60,699 bases of DNA from Halostreptopolyspora alba (GCA_003725585.1 RJMB01000023.1:1-60699), one strand, 5' to 3'. Shown: positions 25,170 through 34,693, numbered from the stretch's first letter. Notes: a model not told the origin generated them from the letters alone. Numbers and translations are program-made.

Positions 25170-25589
25170 CTAGAGCCGATCCCGTCGCATCCGCGTCCCA
25201 CTGATCGCGCACGTGGGTACCGACGCCCCCGGCTCGGGTAGCCAGTAACGCGCGCACCGGTCATCCGGGCACAGGAAGACCGACTCGTCGCCCGGGTCGG
25301 GACGGAGCCCCGGAGCGTGCGCTCCCTGCGCCTGCCAGCGCATACCCCGCACACCTGGGTCCGCCGCGTACCCGTCGACTCCGAGCGCGTCCTCGGTCTG
25401 CAGCACCGCGTGGAGTGCCTCCAGGGGCTCGGCCGTGTCGGTGCCCGCGTGCGCGGCGTCGATGAGCCGCCGCAACGGGGCATCGCTGCCCACGGACCCA
25501 GCGACCAGGTCGGCTCGGATCCTCTCCGCGTACGCGCACACCGTCGCCATGCGTTGGGCGTGTCTCGAAGCCGCGGGATCGTCGACCAC
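25170..25589 (-). CDS. Small Cys-containing protein of a TPR-CHAT system
   Basis: 139 residues. A helical N-terminal half (CAYAERIRADLVAG) is followed by MRWQAQGAHAPG and a C-terminal FLCPDDRCARYWL with a third Cys in PTCAISGTRM, resembling a small zinc ribbon with one ligand unclear. It may correspond to the CATRA-associated small protein (CATASP) type described beside caspase-like TPR proteins; that identification is from memory. First gene of the minus-strand pair, divergent from the CHAT gene across about 200 bp. Confidence 0.6.
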   Translation of the reverse strand: MVDDPAASRHAQRMATVCAYAERIRADLVAGSVGSDAPLRRLIDAAHAGTDTAEPLEALHAVLQTEDALGVDGYAADPGVRGMRWQAQGAHAPGLRPDPGDESVFLCPDDRCARYWLPEPGASVPTCAISGTRMRRDRL

Positions 25590-25792
25590 GGCGCTGCCTC
25601 CTCGTCAACCCACCCGGCGCGGATCCAACACCCACCTCGTCCCAAGCGCCCCTGAGACCGGCGATCGGCTCGCTATGATTCCGCACTGTGGGAGGTTCTG
25701 GCAACGACGAGAGCCCACCTCCCATGGCGGGATCCGGCCCCCTGGCGGGTCACGAACGCCAAACCATCACGGCCGAGCGACGAAGGAGCACC

Positions 25793-28700
25793 GTGTTCCC
25801 CTGGCGTCGAGGGATACCGAAGAGGACTCGTCGCGTTGCCACGGCCGTGGAGGAGCGGGTCCACCACGCGGAACGGACCGGAGACCCGTCCCCACTGCTC
25901 AGCTCAGCGGCCCGCGCCGACGCCGATACCCTCACCAAAGAGCTCTTGCTGGGCCGGTTGAACCGCCTGGACCAGGAGGCGTTCACCCGGGCCGCCCACG
26001 CCCTCGGCTCCCTGCGCTGGCAACGCCACCAAGCCCTGGTGGGCGGTGACTCCGGCGACGACCTGGAGGGCGCGGTCGTGGCGTTCGCCGCGTGCCTCAT
26101 CCGCGGGCGTACGGATGTGCCCGCCTCCTTGCTCCCCCGCATCGCCGAGCAGGCCACGCCAGCCGTGGTCGAGGCGTTCCAATCGGCCCTGGAGGTCCCC
26201 GATCCGGACACGCTCGCGTATGTCGCTCAGCTGTGGGAACGCGTTGTCGACGCGACACCTAACGGCCACCCCGACCGGCCGGTGATGCTCTCCTCCCGAG
26301 GGGTCACGCTGCACCACCGATTCGACCTGACGGGGGATCCGGAAGACCTGGACGGTGCCGTGACCGCCCTGCGGGAGGCGGCGACGACCATCCCACCGGA
26401 CCACTCGGAGAGGTCCAACGTCTTGCGCAACCTCGGCAACGTGCTGGAGGACCTGTATCTCCGCACGGGGCACGGGGAGCACCTTGACGAGGTTATCGGC
26501 GCCTGTCGCGCGTTCGCCGCCGTGTCCCCGGTCGAGGACCCCGCGCTTCCCCTCATACTGTCCAACCTCGCCGCCTGGCTGCGCTCGCGTTTCCGCCACA
26601 CGAACGACGGTGCCGACCTGAACGAGGCGGTGGACGCCGCCCAGCGGGCAGTGGACCTCAGCGCACCCGACGACCCCAACCAGGCGATGTTTCGGCTCAA
26701 CCTCGGCAGCACGCTCGGAGTCCGGTACCAGTACGCCGGGAACCGCGAGGACGTGGAGCGCGCCGTCTCGATCCTGGAGGAGGCCGCCGACGCGGACCCA
26801 CCCAACCACTCCACGCGCCAGGAAATCCTGTCCGGCCTCGACTTGGCGAAACGCCTGCGGGATCTGGGGCCGGAGTTGGAGCCGGAGGTGGCCACGGCTC
26901 TCAGTGAGGAGGGCGAAGACGACCCGACGGCCACACTGATGAGCCTCGGTTTGGCGCGGTACTCACGGTTCCACAACACGGGGCACGTCCCCGATCTCGA
27001 CACCGCCATCGCCGTTTTCCGTGAGGTGGAGCGTGCTGACTCGACAGGTCAGCAGGAGCAGGGACTCGTTCCCGGGCTGCTGGCCGAGGCGCTCCGAGAA
27101 CGCTTCGAACAGGGGGGCGACCACGGTGACCTGGACGAGGCCACGCGCGTGGGCCAACGGGCGCTGGAGCTGGGAACGACCAGCACCTCCCTACGGCCCG
27201 TCCTGCTCTCGGCGGTCGGTCTCGCCTTCCGCGACCGGTCCGGGCTCACCGGGGACCTGGCCGCGTTGGACACGGCCATCGGCCACCTGCGGGAGGCGGA
27301 ACGCACCACGCCCGACAACAGCCCCAACCGGGCGATGCACCTGTCCAACCTGGCAGGCGCGCTCAGGGAGCGACACCAGTGGACCGGTGACGGCACCGAC
27401 CTCGACTCCGCGATCGCTCTGCTGCGCGAATCCGTCGACATCACCGACGACGGCGACCCCGAGCAGGTGCGGTTTCTGGCCAATCTCGCGAACGCGCTGC
27501 ACACGCGGTACCACGTCACCGGCGACCCCACCGACCTGAGCACCGCCATCGACGTCGCGCAACACGCAGCGGACAAGGCCCCGGATGGGCGGCCCGACCG
27601 CCCGATCTTCCTGTCCAACCTGGGCGCGATGCTGTGCGAACGTCACGGGATCACCGGTGATCCCTCCGACCTGGACGCGGCGGTGCGGTTCGGCCGGAAG
27701 GCCAGCGACACCGCGCCCGAGGGTGCCCTGAACCGCGCCATGTACCACTCTCAGCTCGCCACCACACTGCGCGTCCGACACGGCCTCACCGGTGAGGTGT
27801 CCGACCTGGACACGGCCATCAGTCACCTGCGGGAGGCGGAACGCACCACGCCCGACGACGACCCCAACCGGACGAAGTACATGCTCAACCTGGGCTACGC
27901 CCTGGAACAGCGCTTCGCTCTCAGCGACTGCCCTCACGACAGGGACTCCGCCACGGCGGCGTATACCGCGGCGTGGGAGACCAGTTCGGGCCCGCCGTCA
28001 ACCCGGATCGCGGCGGCACGCGAAGCCGCCCGCCTGCTGCGCGCGACTGCCCCCGGACGGTCGTGTGACCTGCTGGAAGACGCGGTCCGGCTACTGCCCA
28101 CCATCGCTCCCCGCTGGCTTCGCCGCGACGACCAGCAACGCACCATCGGCGCGTGTTTCGGACTGGCTGACGAGGCCGCCGCGGCGGCGCTGAACGACCA
28201 CCGATCCGGAGAGCGGCAACGAGCCGCGCGTGCGTTGCAGGCGCTCGAAACGGGCCGTGCCGTACTCATGAGCCAGCGGTTGGACACCCGCGGAGACGTC
28301 TCCGACCTCGCCGCCCACCATCCGGAGCTGGCGCGGCGCTTCGTCGAGCTCCGGGACCGCCTCGACTCGCCCGAGAGCGAACCAGCCATGCCCGAGCCCG
28401 AGTCGCCCGCCTCGGCGCTCGCCCGACACGAGCGCGTCACCACCGAGCGCCGGCGGCTCGCGGCTGAGCTGGACGCCCTCCTGGAACGGATCCGCGATCT
28501 GGACGGCTACGCCTCCTTCGCCGGCACCCCACCCATGGAGGAGCTCCAAGCCGAGGCACGCCCCGGGCCTATCGTGGTGTTCACCTGCGAGGACGAGCGT
28601 GGCCACGCGCTACTGCTCACCGAGGACGGAGTCGGCCATCTGGACCTTCCCGGCCTGAGAAGAGACACCGTCATCACCCACGTCGACCTCTTCCAGGAAG

Positions 28701-29746
28701 CCGTTGAGATCACCATGTCCGGTGAGGACCGTTCCCGGCGCTCGGAGGCCGAGGCGACGATGAACCGGATCCTGCGTTGGCTCTGGGATGAGGCCACCGG
28801 GCCCGTCCTGGAGGCACTGGGACACCGGAGCACCCCATCCGACGGCGAAACGTGGCCCCGGGTCTGGTGGGTTCCGGGCGCACTACTGGGGTTCCTGCCG
28901 ATCCACGCCGCCGGTCACCACACCGACCCCAAGGAGGATCCGGGCCGCCGAACCGTCATGGATCGTGTGGTGTCCTCCCACACCCCCACCGTGCGCGCGT
29001 TGCGCCGATCACGCGCGCGGACACCGGAGCACTCCGCGACGCGGCGGGCCCTGATCGTCGCGATGCCCACGACACCGGGGCCGTCCGGAGGCGCGCCCGA
29101 GTTCGACGCGCTTCCCTTCGTCGACACCGAGGTCGAGCGGGTGAGTCGGCAGGTTCCGGACTCGGTGCTGTTACGCGAGCCCACCCACGGAGAGGGGGAC
29201 ACCACCGCCGACGTGTCACACCTGCCGACCAGGTCCAACGTCCTGGCGCATCTTCCGGAGGCCGACATCGCGCACTTCGCCTGCCACGGCAAGACCGATC
29301 CCGGGGACCCGTCCCAGGGCCTGCTGGTACTGCGCGACTACGCGACGACGCCGCTCACCGTGGCCAGCCTGGACACGGTGCACCTCGACCGTGTCCGTCT
29401 CGCCTACCTGTCGGCGTGCCGCACCTCCGGCCCCGAGTTGAGCCCTCTGATGGACGAGGCCGTCACTCTCGCCTCGGCCTTCCAGATCGCCGGCTTTCCC
29501 CACGTCATCAGCACTCTCTGGGAGGTCAACGACGAATTCGCGGGCAGGGTCGCCGGCTCCTTCTACTCCCGGCTCCGCACCGACGACGGTGAGCTCGACC
29601 CCGGTCGCGCCGCCCACGCACTGCATCACACCATCCGAGACCTGCGTGACTTCCGTGACTTGGGCGGTGTCGTGGCGACAGACGCCATCCCCACCGGCAC
29701 ACGCGCCCCGTCGCTCTGGGCGGGCTACATGCACACGGGGTGCTGA
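25793..29746 (+). CDS. TPR-CHAT caspase-like protease
   Basis: 1317 residues from the GTG at 25793, chosen for GAAGGAG upstream; a GTG at 25688 would add 35 residues without such a site. Residues about 1-130 are helical. About 130-790 consist of many TPR-like units of about 50 residues (DLDTAIxxLREAERTTPDDxP, then LSNLAxALRERHxxTGD). The C-terminal CHAT peptidase domain (about 950-1317) keeps the catalytic dyad: His1165 in HFACHGK and Cys1209 in YLSACRTS. CHAT proteins cleave target proteins when their sensor repeats are triggered, often in conflict or cell-death systems. Partners are probably the two divergent genes. Confidence 0.9.
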   Translation: MFPWRRGIPKRTRRVATAVEERVHHAERTGDPSPLLSSAARADADTLTKELLLGRLNRLDQEAFTRAAHALGSLRWQRHQALVGGDSGDDLEGAVVAFAACLIRGRTDVPASLLPRIAEQATPAVVEAFQSALEVPDPDTLAYVAQLWERVVDATPNGHPDRPVMLSSRGVTLHHRFDLTGDPEDLDGAVTALREAATTIPPDHSERSNVLRNLGNVLEDLYLRTGHGEHLDEVIGACRAFAAVSPVEDPALPLILSNLAAWLRSRFRHTNDGADLNEAVDAAQRAVDLSAPDDPNQAMFRLNLGSTLGVRYQYAGNREDVERAVSILEEAADADPPNHSTRQEILSGLDLAKRLRDLGPELEPEVATALSEEGEDDPTATLMSLGLARYSRFHNTGHVPDLDTAIAVFREVERADSTGQQEQGLVPGLLAEALRERFEQGGDHGDLDEATRVGQRALELGTTSTSLRPVLLSAVGLAFRDRSGLTGDLAALDTAIGHLREAERTTPDNSPNRAMHLSNLAGALRERHQWTGDGTDLDSAIALLRESVDITDDGDPEQVRFLANLANALHTRYHVTGDPTDLSTAIDVAQHAADKAPDGRPDRPIFLSNLGAMLCERHGITGDPSDLDAAVRFGRKASDTAPEGALNRAMYHSQLATTLRVRHGLTGEVSDLDTAISHLREAERTTPDDDPNRTKYMLNLGYALEQRFALSDCPHDRDSATAAYTAAWETSSGPPSTRIAAAREAARLLRATAPGRSCDLLEDAVRLLPTIAPRWLRRDDQQRTIGACFGLADEAAAAALNDHRSGERQRAARALQALETGRAVLMSQRLDTRGDVSDLAAHHPELARRFVELRDRLDSPESEPAMPEPESPASALARHERVTTERRRLAAELDALLERIRDLDGYASFAGTPPMEELQAEARPGPIVVFTCEDERGHALLLTEDGVGHLDLPGLRRDTVITHVDLFQEAVEITMSGEDRSRRSEAEATMNRILRWLWDEATGPVLEALGHRSTPSDGETWPRVWWVPGALLGFLPIHAAGHHTDPKEDPGRRTVMDRVVSSHTPTVRALRRSRARTPEHSATRRALIVAMPTTPGPSGGAPEFDALPFVDTEVERVSRQVPDSVLLREPTHGEGDTTADVSHLPTRSNVLAHLPEADIAHFACHGKTDPGDPSQGLLVLRDYATTPLTVASLDTVHLDRVRLAYLSACRTSGPELSPLMDEAVTLASAFQIAGFPHVISTLWEVNDEFAGRVAGSFYSRLRTDDGELDPGRAAHALHHTIRDLRDFRDLGGVVATDAIPTGTRAPSLWAGYMHTGC

Positions 29747-29930
29747 ACAGGCACGGCCGGCCCGCGCGTCGCGGTGTCCGCCCCGTCCCCGACCACCCGC
29801 GGCCCCGACCCGGCCGGTTGAGCGCGGGCAGCGCCGCCGCGGGCACACGGGCACGAACCCACCGCGTGATACGCACCGCCACCGGTGGGGGACGCGTCGT
29901 GCCCGACACCCTTCCCCGCGCCACCCAGCC

Positions 29931-29953
29931 ATAATAGAATCATGTTCTATTAT
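29931..29953. promoter_or_regulatory. Palindromic operator before the serine hydrolase
   Basis: Perfect 9-bp inverted repeat ATAATAGAA-N5-TTCTATTAT, a short AT-rich island in GC-rich DNA, 25 bp before the GTG start. The form AATAGAA..TTCTATT is typical of TetR-type operators. No regulator gene is adjacent. Confidence 0.55.
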
Positions 29954-29978
29954 TTGTGTCCGAGTCTGGGAGGCACCG

Positions 29979-31208
29979 GTGGGAGAACCGAAGGTCACCC
30001 GCGACCCCGCCGAGCTCGGTTTCGACGCCGGCCGCCTGAGCCGCATCGACACACACTTCGCGCGCTATGTCGACGACGGCCGACTTCCCGGCTGGCTGGC
30101 GCTGGTGAGCCGGCATGGGGAGATCGCGCACCTGGCGACGTACGGGTGGCGCGACGTCGCGTCCGGCGTCCCGGTCGAGAGCGACACACTGTTCCGGATC
30201 TACTCGATGTCGAAACCCGTCACCTCGGTGGCGGCGATGATCCTCTACGAGGAGGGGGCGCTGGAGCTGACCAACCCGGTCAGCCGGTTCGTTCCCTCGT
30301 TCGCCGACATGCGCGTCTACCAGAACGGCATGGCGTCCAACCCGATCACTCGCCCGGCGACCGAACAGGTCCGGATCTGGCACCTCCTCACCCACACCTC
30401 CGGCCTGACGTACGGCTTCCACCGGGTCCACGTCGTCGACCAGATGTACCGCCGGGCCGGGTTCGACCGTGGCCTACCGCCCGACCTGGACCTCGCCGAG
30501 GTCGTCGACCGCTTCGCCGAGCTTCCGCTACTTTTCGACCCGGGGGCGCAGTGGAACTACTCCGTGGCCTCCGACGTGCTCGGCCGGGTGGTCGAGGTGG
30601 CCTCGGGCCAGCCGCTGGACCGGTTCGTCCGGGAGCGGATCCTCGACCCGCTGCGCATGGCCGATACCGGGTTCCACATCGACGCGAGCCAGGGCGACCG
30701 GATGGCCACTCTGTACCGCGCCGACACGGACGGGCACGCCGTCGACGCCGGTATGGGCGAGGCCGTGTTCCACCGGCCGAAGGCACCCTCCGGTGGGGGC
30801 GGGCTGATCTCCAGCGCCGGCGACTACCACCGGTTCACCCAGATGCTGCTGCGCGGGGGCGAGCTCGACGGCGCCCGCGTCCTGAGCCCACGCACGCTCG
30901 ACTACATGACCCGCAACCACCTGCCCGGTGGCGCCGACATGCAACAGTTCGGCCGGCCGGTGTACGCCGAGGTCCCCTTCGACGGGGTCGGCTTCGGGCT
31001 CGGGTTCGCGGTGCTCCAGGACGCCGCCAGACACAAGGTCATCGGAACCGAGGGCGAGTTCAGCTGGGGTGGCGCGGCCAGCACCGTGTTCTGGGTTGAC
31101 CCGGCCGAGGAGCTGACGGTGATCTTTCTGACCCAGCTCTTCCCGTCGAACACCCACCCGATCCGCACCCAGTTACGCCAGCTCGTCTACCAGGCGCTCG
31201 TGGACTGA
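29979..31208 (+). CDS. Class C beta-lactamase-family serine hydrolase
   Basis: 409 residues from the GTG at 29979, with GGGAGG six bases upstream. The Ser-x-x-Lys motif is Ser76-Met-Ser-Lys79 (YSMSKPVTSVAAMILYEEG) and the Tyr motif is NYSVASD around Tyr194. No signal peptide is seen, so it is probably an intracellular esterase of the EstB type rather than a penicillin-degrading enzyme. Monocistronic behind a palindromic operator. Confidence 0.88.
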   Translation: MGEPKVTRDPAELGFDAGRLSRIDTHFARYVDDGRLPGWLALVSRHGEIAHLATYGWRDVASGVPVESDTLFRIYSMSKPVTSVAAMILYEEGALELTNPVSRFVPSFADMRVYQNGMASNPITRPATEQVRIWHLLTHTSGLTYGFHRVHVVDQMYRRAGFDRGLPPDLDLAEVVDRFAELPLLFDPGAQWNYSVASDVLGRVVEVASGQPLDRFVRERILDPLRMADTGFHIDASQGDRMATLYRADTDGHAVDAGMGEAVFHRPKAPSGGGGLISSAGDYHRFTQMLLRGGELDGARVLSPRTLDYMTRNHLPGGADMQQFGRPVYAEVPFDGVGFGLGFAVLQDAARHKVIGTEGEFSWGGAASTVFWVDPAEELTVIFLTQLFPSNTHPIRTQLRQLVYQALVD

Positions 31209-31315
31209 GCGCGCGGCCACCCCCGTCACTGTGCCCATCGCGGCCGCAACGGCCCGTGCGGAAATCTTCCACCGGGGCGGCCAGGCAGCTCGACAAGAAG
31301 CCCGCGACCTCGTAG

Positions 31316-31348
31316 GTTCACAGGTGGTTCTCAGCTGGTTCTCAGCCT
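31316..31348 (+). promoter_or_regulatory. Three 11-bp direct repeats resembling a PHO box
   Basis: GTTCACAGGTG, GTTCTCAGCTG and GTTCTCAGCCT follow each other without gaps. Streptomyces PhoP boxes are built from such 11-nt direct units with a GTTCA core. They lie about 140 bp upstream of the methyltransferase gene. Confidence 0.45.
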
Positions 31349-31487
31349 GACCCCGAACGACACCTGCTCGCATGGCACCGCTACGGAGGCGAGGCGGGCG
31401 CGCCGAGTCGCCCATCCCCCGGTTGCCGCCTCCACCGGCGCGCCGATCGTTGGAGACCGCGGCTGCCCGACCGGAAGGAGGAGGCCC

Positions 31488-32294
31488 ATGGCCACCACCG
31501 AGTTCAACGCGCGCCGCTACTGGAACAAGCGCCTGAAGCGCAACTGGAGCCTGCACGGCGTGGGGATGCTGCAGCTCGCCCACAGCTACAACCGGTGGAT
31601 GTACCGGGTGCGCCGGCAGGTGTTCCGGCGGACCGTCCGGGCCTGCCGGCTCGACGTGGCCAACTCCGACGTCCTCGACATCGGTTCGGGCACCGGGTTC
31701 TACGTCGACCAGTGGCAGCAGCTGGGCGCTCGCCGGGTCAGCGGGATGGACATCGCCGACAGCGCGGTAGCCAAGCTCACCGAGAGCTTCCCCGGTGTCC
31801 GGTTCGAGCGCGGCGACGTCTCCGACGACCCTCCGTTCGACGCGGCCTCCTTCGACATCGTCTCGGCGTTCGACATCCTCATCCACGTGGCGGACGACGA
31901 GAGGTACCAGCGGGCGCTGCGCAACATACACGAGCTGCTCAGGGAGGACGGAACCCTCATCTTCTCCGAGCCCTTCCCGCACCACCGGCGGGTGGGCAAC
32001 GGCAAGCACCACCTGTGCCGCCGGCTCGACGAGGTGCGTGACGCTCTCGACAAGGCCGGGTTCGAGATCGTCAGCCGGCGTCCGATGTTCGAGATCATGG
32101 CCTCCCCGGTCGACACCGAGAAGCGGTGGCGGCGCAACCTCTGGTACAAGCGGCTGGTTCCGATCCTGGACAAGCCGTTCTGGGGCGGCGCCGCCGGTGG
32201 CCTCATGTACCCGTTCGAGCTGCTGCTCACGCGGGTGAAGCGCGAGAGCGCGTCGATGGAGATCATGGTGTGCCGCAAGAGGCCCGAGTCCTGA
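31488..32294 (+). CDS. Class I SAM-dependent methyltransferase
   Basis: 268 residues. Motif I VLDIGSGTGFYVDQW (about residue 63), the acidic end of strand 2 in GMDIADSAV, motif II FDIVSAFDILIHV, and LLREDGTLIFSEPF. The N-terminus (RYWNKRLKRNWSLHGVG) and a hydrophobic C-terminal stretch (FWGGAAGGLMYPFELLL) suggest a lipid-associated or membrane-proximal substrate. Start has AAGGAGGAGG just upstream. Possible phosphate control through the repeats at 31316. Substrate unknown. Confidence 0.85.
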   Translation: MATTEFNARRYWNKRLKRNWSLHGVGMLQLAHSYNRWMYRVRRQVFRRTVRACRLDVANSDVLDIGSGTGFYVDQWQQLGARRVSGMDIADSAVAKLTESFPGVRFERGDVSDDPPFDAASFDIVSAFDILIHVADDERYQRALRNIHELLREDGTLIFSEPFPHHRRVGNGKHHLCRRLDEVRDALDKAGFEIVSRRPMFEIMASPVDTEKRWRRNLWYKRLVPILDKPFWGGAAGGLMYPFELLLTRVKRESASMEIMVCRKRPES

Positions 32295-32357
32295 CGGCCC
32301 GCCCCGCGGGCGCGGGTGAGTGGTGCCCCGGGCCGGGTGGTGTCCGGGGCCGGACGG

Positions 32358-33398
32358 TCAACGCAGGCCGAGACGGCCCAGTACGTGGCGCGCGTCGCGT
32401 CCGACACCGCGCAGTGTCGCCGAGGAGAAGCTGCGCTGGAACTCCAGGCCCACGTAGCCGAGTCCGGGCACCGTCGTGGACACCCCGTTGCGGTGCCGGG
32501 GCGCGCCGTCGTCGTCCAGAGCGGGTGTCCCCTCCAGGAAATCCACCGCGGGGCGGTAGCCGGTCGCCAGGAGGAGCGTGTCCACCGGTTCCCGGGTGCC
32601 GTCGCTCCACTCGACCCCGTCCGCGGTCACCCGGGTGAACAGTGGCCGCCGGTCCGGGCGGCCCGCCTCGACCGCCTCACGCTGGTGGCCGTCGTCCAGC
32701 ACGGACGGCGGCAGGCGGTGCCACAGCGAGCCGAGTGGCGCGGAGTCGAGGCCGGTGCGGGTGAACCACCAGTGCATGTCCCGCCCGAGGGGGCGCTGGG
32801 GCATCCAGGAGATCGGCCTTCGGGTGGCCAGGGTGACGTCGGCGACCGAGGCGAGCTCCACACCGATCTGCACGGCCGAGTTGCCGCCTCCCACGATGAC
32901 GACGCGTTGGCCCGCGAACGGTTCCGGTGAGCGGTACTCCGCCGCGTGCAGTACGTGTCCGAAGAATCCGCCCATCCCGGCAAGCGTGGGTATGTGGGGA
33001 CGGCCGAATCCGCCGGTGGCCACGACGACGGCGCGCGCGTCGAGACGCTCCCCGTCGTCCGTGACGGCGGTCAGGGCACCGTTGCCGGGTTCGAGCCGTT
33101 TGACACGGTGGTTCACCCGGATGTCGGCGTCGAGCCGCGCGGCGTAGCGCCGCAGGTACTCGACCACCTCGTCGCGCCCCGGGTAGCGGTCCCCGGCACC
33201 GGGCAGGGCCATTCCGGGAAGCGCGGCGAACCGGCTCGGCGAGAACAGGGTGAGGCTGTCGTAGTAGTGCGGCCAGGAACCGCCGGGCTCCCCGGCGGAC
33301 TCCAGTACGACCGGCCGGACCCCACGCCGCAGCGCGGTCCGCGCGGTCGCCAGCCCCGCCTGGCCGGCGCCGATGATCACCAGGGGGTTCTCGGACAT
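32358..33398 (-). CDS. Flavin-dependent monooxygenase/oxidoreductase (ArsO-like)
   Basis: 346 residues from the ATG at 33398, with GAGGAG upstream. FAD motif VIIGAGQAGLATA at the N-terminus and NAD(P) motif VIVGGGNSAVQIGVELA near residue 165; LLLATGYRPAVDF closes the fold. Related to the single-component flavoproteins found in ars operons. Third gene of an operon with an MFS exporter and a second flavoprotein, divergent from an ArsR fusion. Likely oxidises an arsenical or other small molecule; substrate inferred from context only. Confidence 0.82.
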   Translation of the reverse strand: MSENPLVIIGAGQAGLATARTALRRGVRPVVLESAGEPGGSWPHYYDSLTLFSPSRFAALPGMALPGAGDRYPGRDEVVEYLRRYAARLDADIRVNHRVKRLEPGNGALTAVTDDGERLDARAVVVATGGFGRPHIPTLAGMGGFFGHVLHAAEYRSPEPFAGQRVVIVGGGNSAVQIGVELASVADVTLATRRPISWMPQRPLGRDMHWWFTRTGLDSAPLGSLWHRLPPSVLDDGHQREAVEAGRPDRRPLFTRVTADGVEWSDGTREPVDTLLLATGYRPAVDFLEGTPALDDDGAPRHRNGVSTTVPGLGYVGLEFQRSFSSATLRGVGRDARHVLGRLGLR

Positions 33399-33451
33399 GT
33401 CATCTCCTCGGTTGTCGTGTGGAACCGGGGCGGACGCGTGCAACACCGCTT

Positions 33452-34693
33452 TCACGGCCGCGCGGTCCGCCGCCCCGGTCGGGTGAACACCCCCGCGGCG
33501 GCGCCCAGGGCGCCTATGCCCGCGAGGGCGACGAAGACGGCGGGGTAGCTCCCCAACGGGGCCGTCAGGGCGGAGCCGGCCCAGGGGGCCAGCGCGATGG
33601 CGAGCATGAGCGGGGTGTGCAGGATGCCGTTGAGTGTGGCGTAGCGTTCGGCGCCCCACCGGTCAAAGACGGCTGTGGCCTGCACCAGGGTGAAGATTCC
33701 CCGGGCCACTCCCGCCAGCAGGGAGACGGTCATGACCGCCGCGACGGGGGCGGTGACGGCGGCGAGCAGGCCGGTGGTCGCGGCGCACGCGGCCAGGACG
33801 AGCACCAGCCGCCACAGTGGTCCGGTGCGGCGTTGCAGCGGCCCGTAGACGAGCCGGCCCAGCACCTGGCCGACCCCGCCGACGCCGAGCGCCCACGCGG
33901 CGGTGGTCGCGTCGATTCCGTGGGCGTCCAGTAGTGGGACGAGGTTCACGATGACGGCGTAGACCCCGAACGCTCCCAGCGAGAGCGCGAGGGTCAGCGC
34001 GAGGTAGGACCGGCTGGCGACGACGGGTCCCACGGGTCCGGTCGCGCCACGCCCGGCCGCGGTGGTGGTGGGGGCGCTCCGCCACGCCGGGGTCAGCGCG
34101 CACGCGTGGAGCGGCACCACCACCGCGACCAGGACGAGCGCCAGTACCGCGTAGGCGCCACGCCATCCCAGCGCCGACCCCAGCGCGTCGGCCAGAGGGG
34201 CGAAGATCGTGCTGGCCAGCCCGGCCACCATCGTCAACACGGTCAGGGCCCGCACGCGGCCCGCCCCGAACCAGTGGGTGATCGCGGCGAACGCCGGCGG
34301 GTAGAACAGGCCGGACATCGCCACCCCGGCCACCAGCCACGCCAGGGTGAAGGTCGCCATGGTGGGGGCCACGGCGATCGCCCCCGCCGCTGCTGCCCCC
34401 AGCACGGCCGCGGTGGTCATGACCACACGCGGCCCCGAACTCTCCAGCCACCGGCCGACCGGTGCCCCGCCGAGCCCGGCCACCACCTGCGCTGCGGAGA
34501 ACACGGCCGTCATCTGCACCAGCGACCACCCGGTGTCGGCCCGGGCCATGGGGGCCAGGACCGGGAAGGAGTAGTAGAGCGTCCCGTAGCTGGTGGTGAC
34601 GGTGACGCACAGGGCGGCGAGGGCCCGGCGCGCCCGTGGTTCGACGTCGCCGAGCCACGGGGGCGCGCCGGGCGCCGCCAGCCGGCGCCTCAC
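33452..34693 (-). CDS. MFS exporter of the ArsR-linked operon
   Basis: 413 residues from the GTG at 34693, which overlaps the preceding stop in a GTGA arrangement. Twelve hydrophobic segments. An MFS loop is seen as GRWLESSGPRVVM after segment 2, and GRLVYGPLQRRTGPLW in the second half. Placed between two flavoprotein genes in an operon divergent from ArsR-acetyltransferase, so it probably exports a modified arsenical or a related toxic compound. Substrate not shown by sequence. Confidence 0.82.
   Translation of the reverse strand: MRRRLAAPGAPPWLGDVEPRARRALAALCVTVTTSYGTLYYSFPVLAPMARADTGWSLVQMTAVFSAAQVVAGLGGAPVGRWLESSGPRVVMTTAAVLGAAAAGAIAVAPTMATFTLAWLVAGVAMSGLFYPPAFAAITHWFGAGRVRALTVLTMVAGLASTIFAPLADALGSALGWRGAYAVLALVLVAVVVPLHACALTPAWRSAPTTTAAGRGATGPVGPVVASRSYLALTLALSLGAFGVYAVIVNLVPLLDAHGIDATTAAWALGVGGVGQVLGRLVYGPLQRRTGPLWRLVLVLAACAATTGLLAAVTAPVAAVMTVSLLAGVARGIFTLVQATAVFDRWGAERYATLNGILHTPLMLAIALAPWAGSALTAPLGSYPAVFVALAGIGALGAAAGVFTRPGRRTARP

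Noticed and set aside
25793-29746. TPR-CHAT protein as a type III-E CRISPR protease
   Set aside because: No cas gene is present and the TPR type and partners differ; it belongs with stand-alone actinobacterial CHAT proteins.
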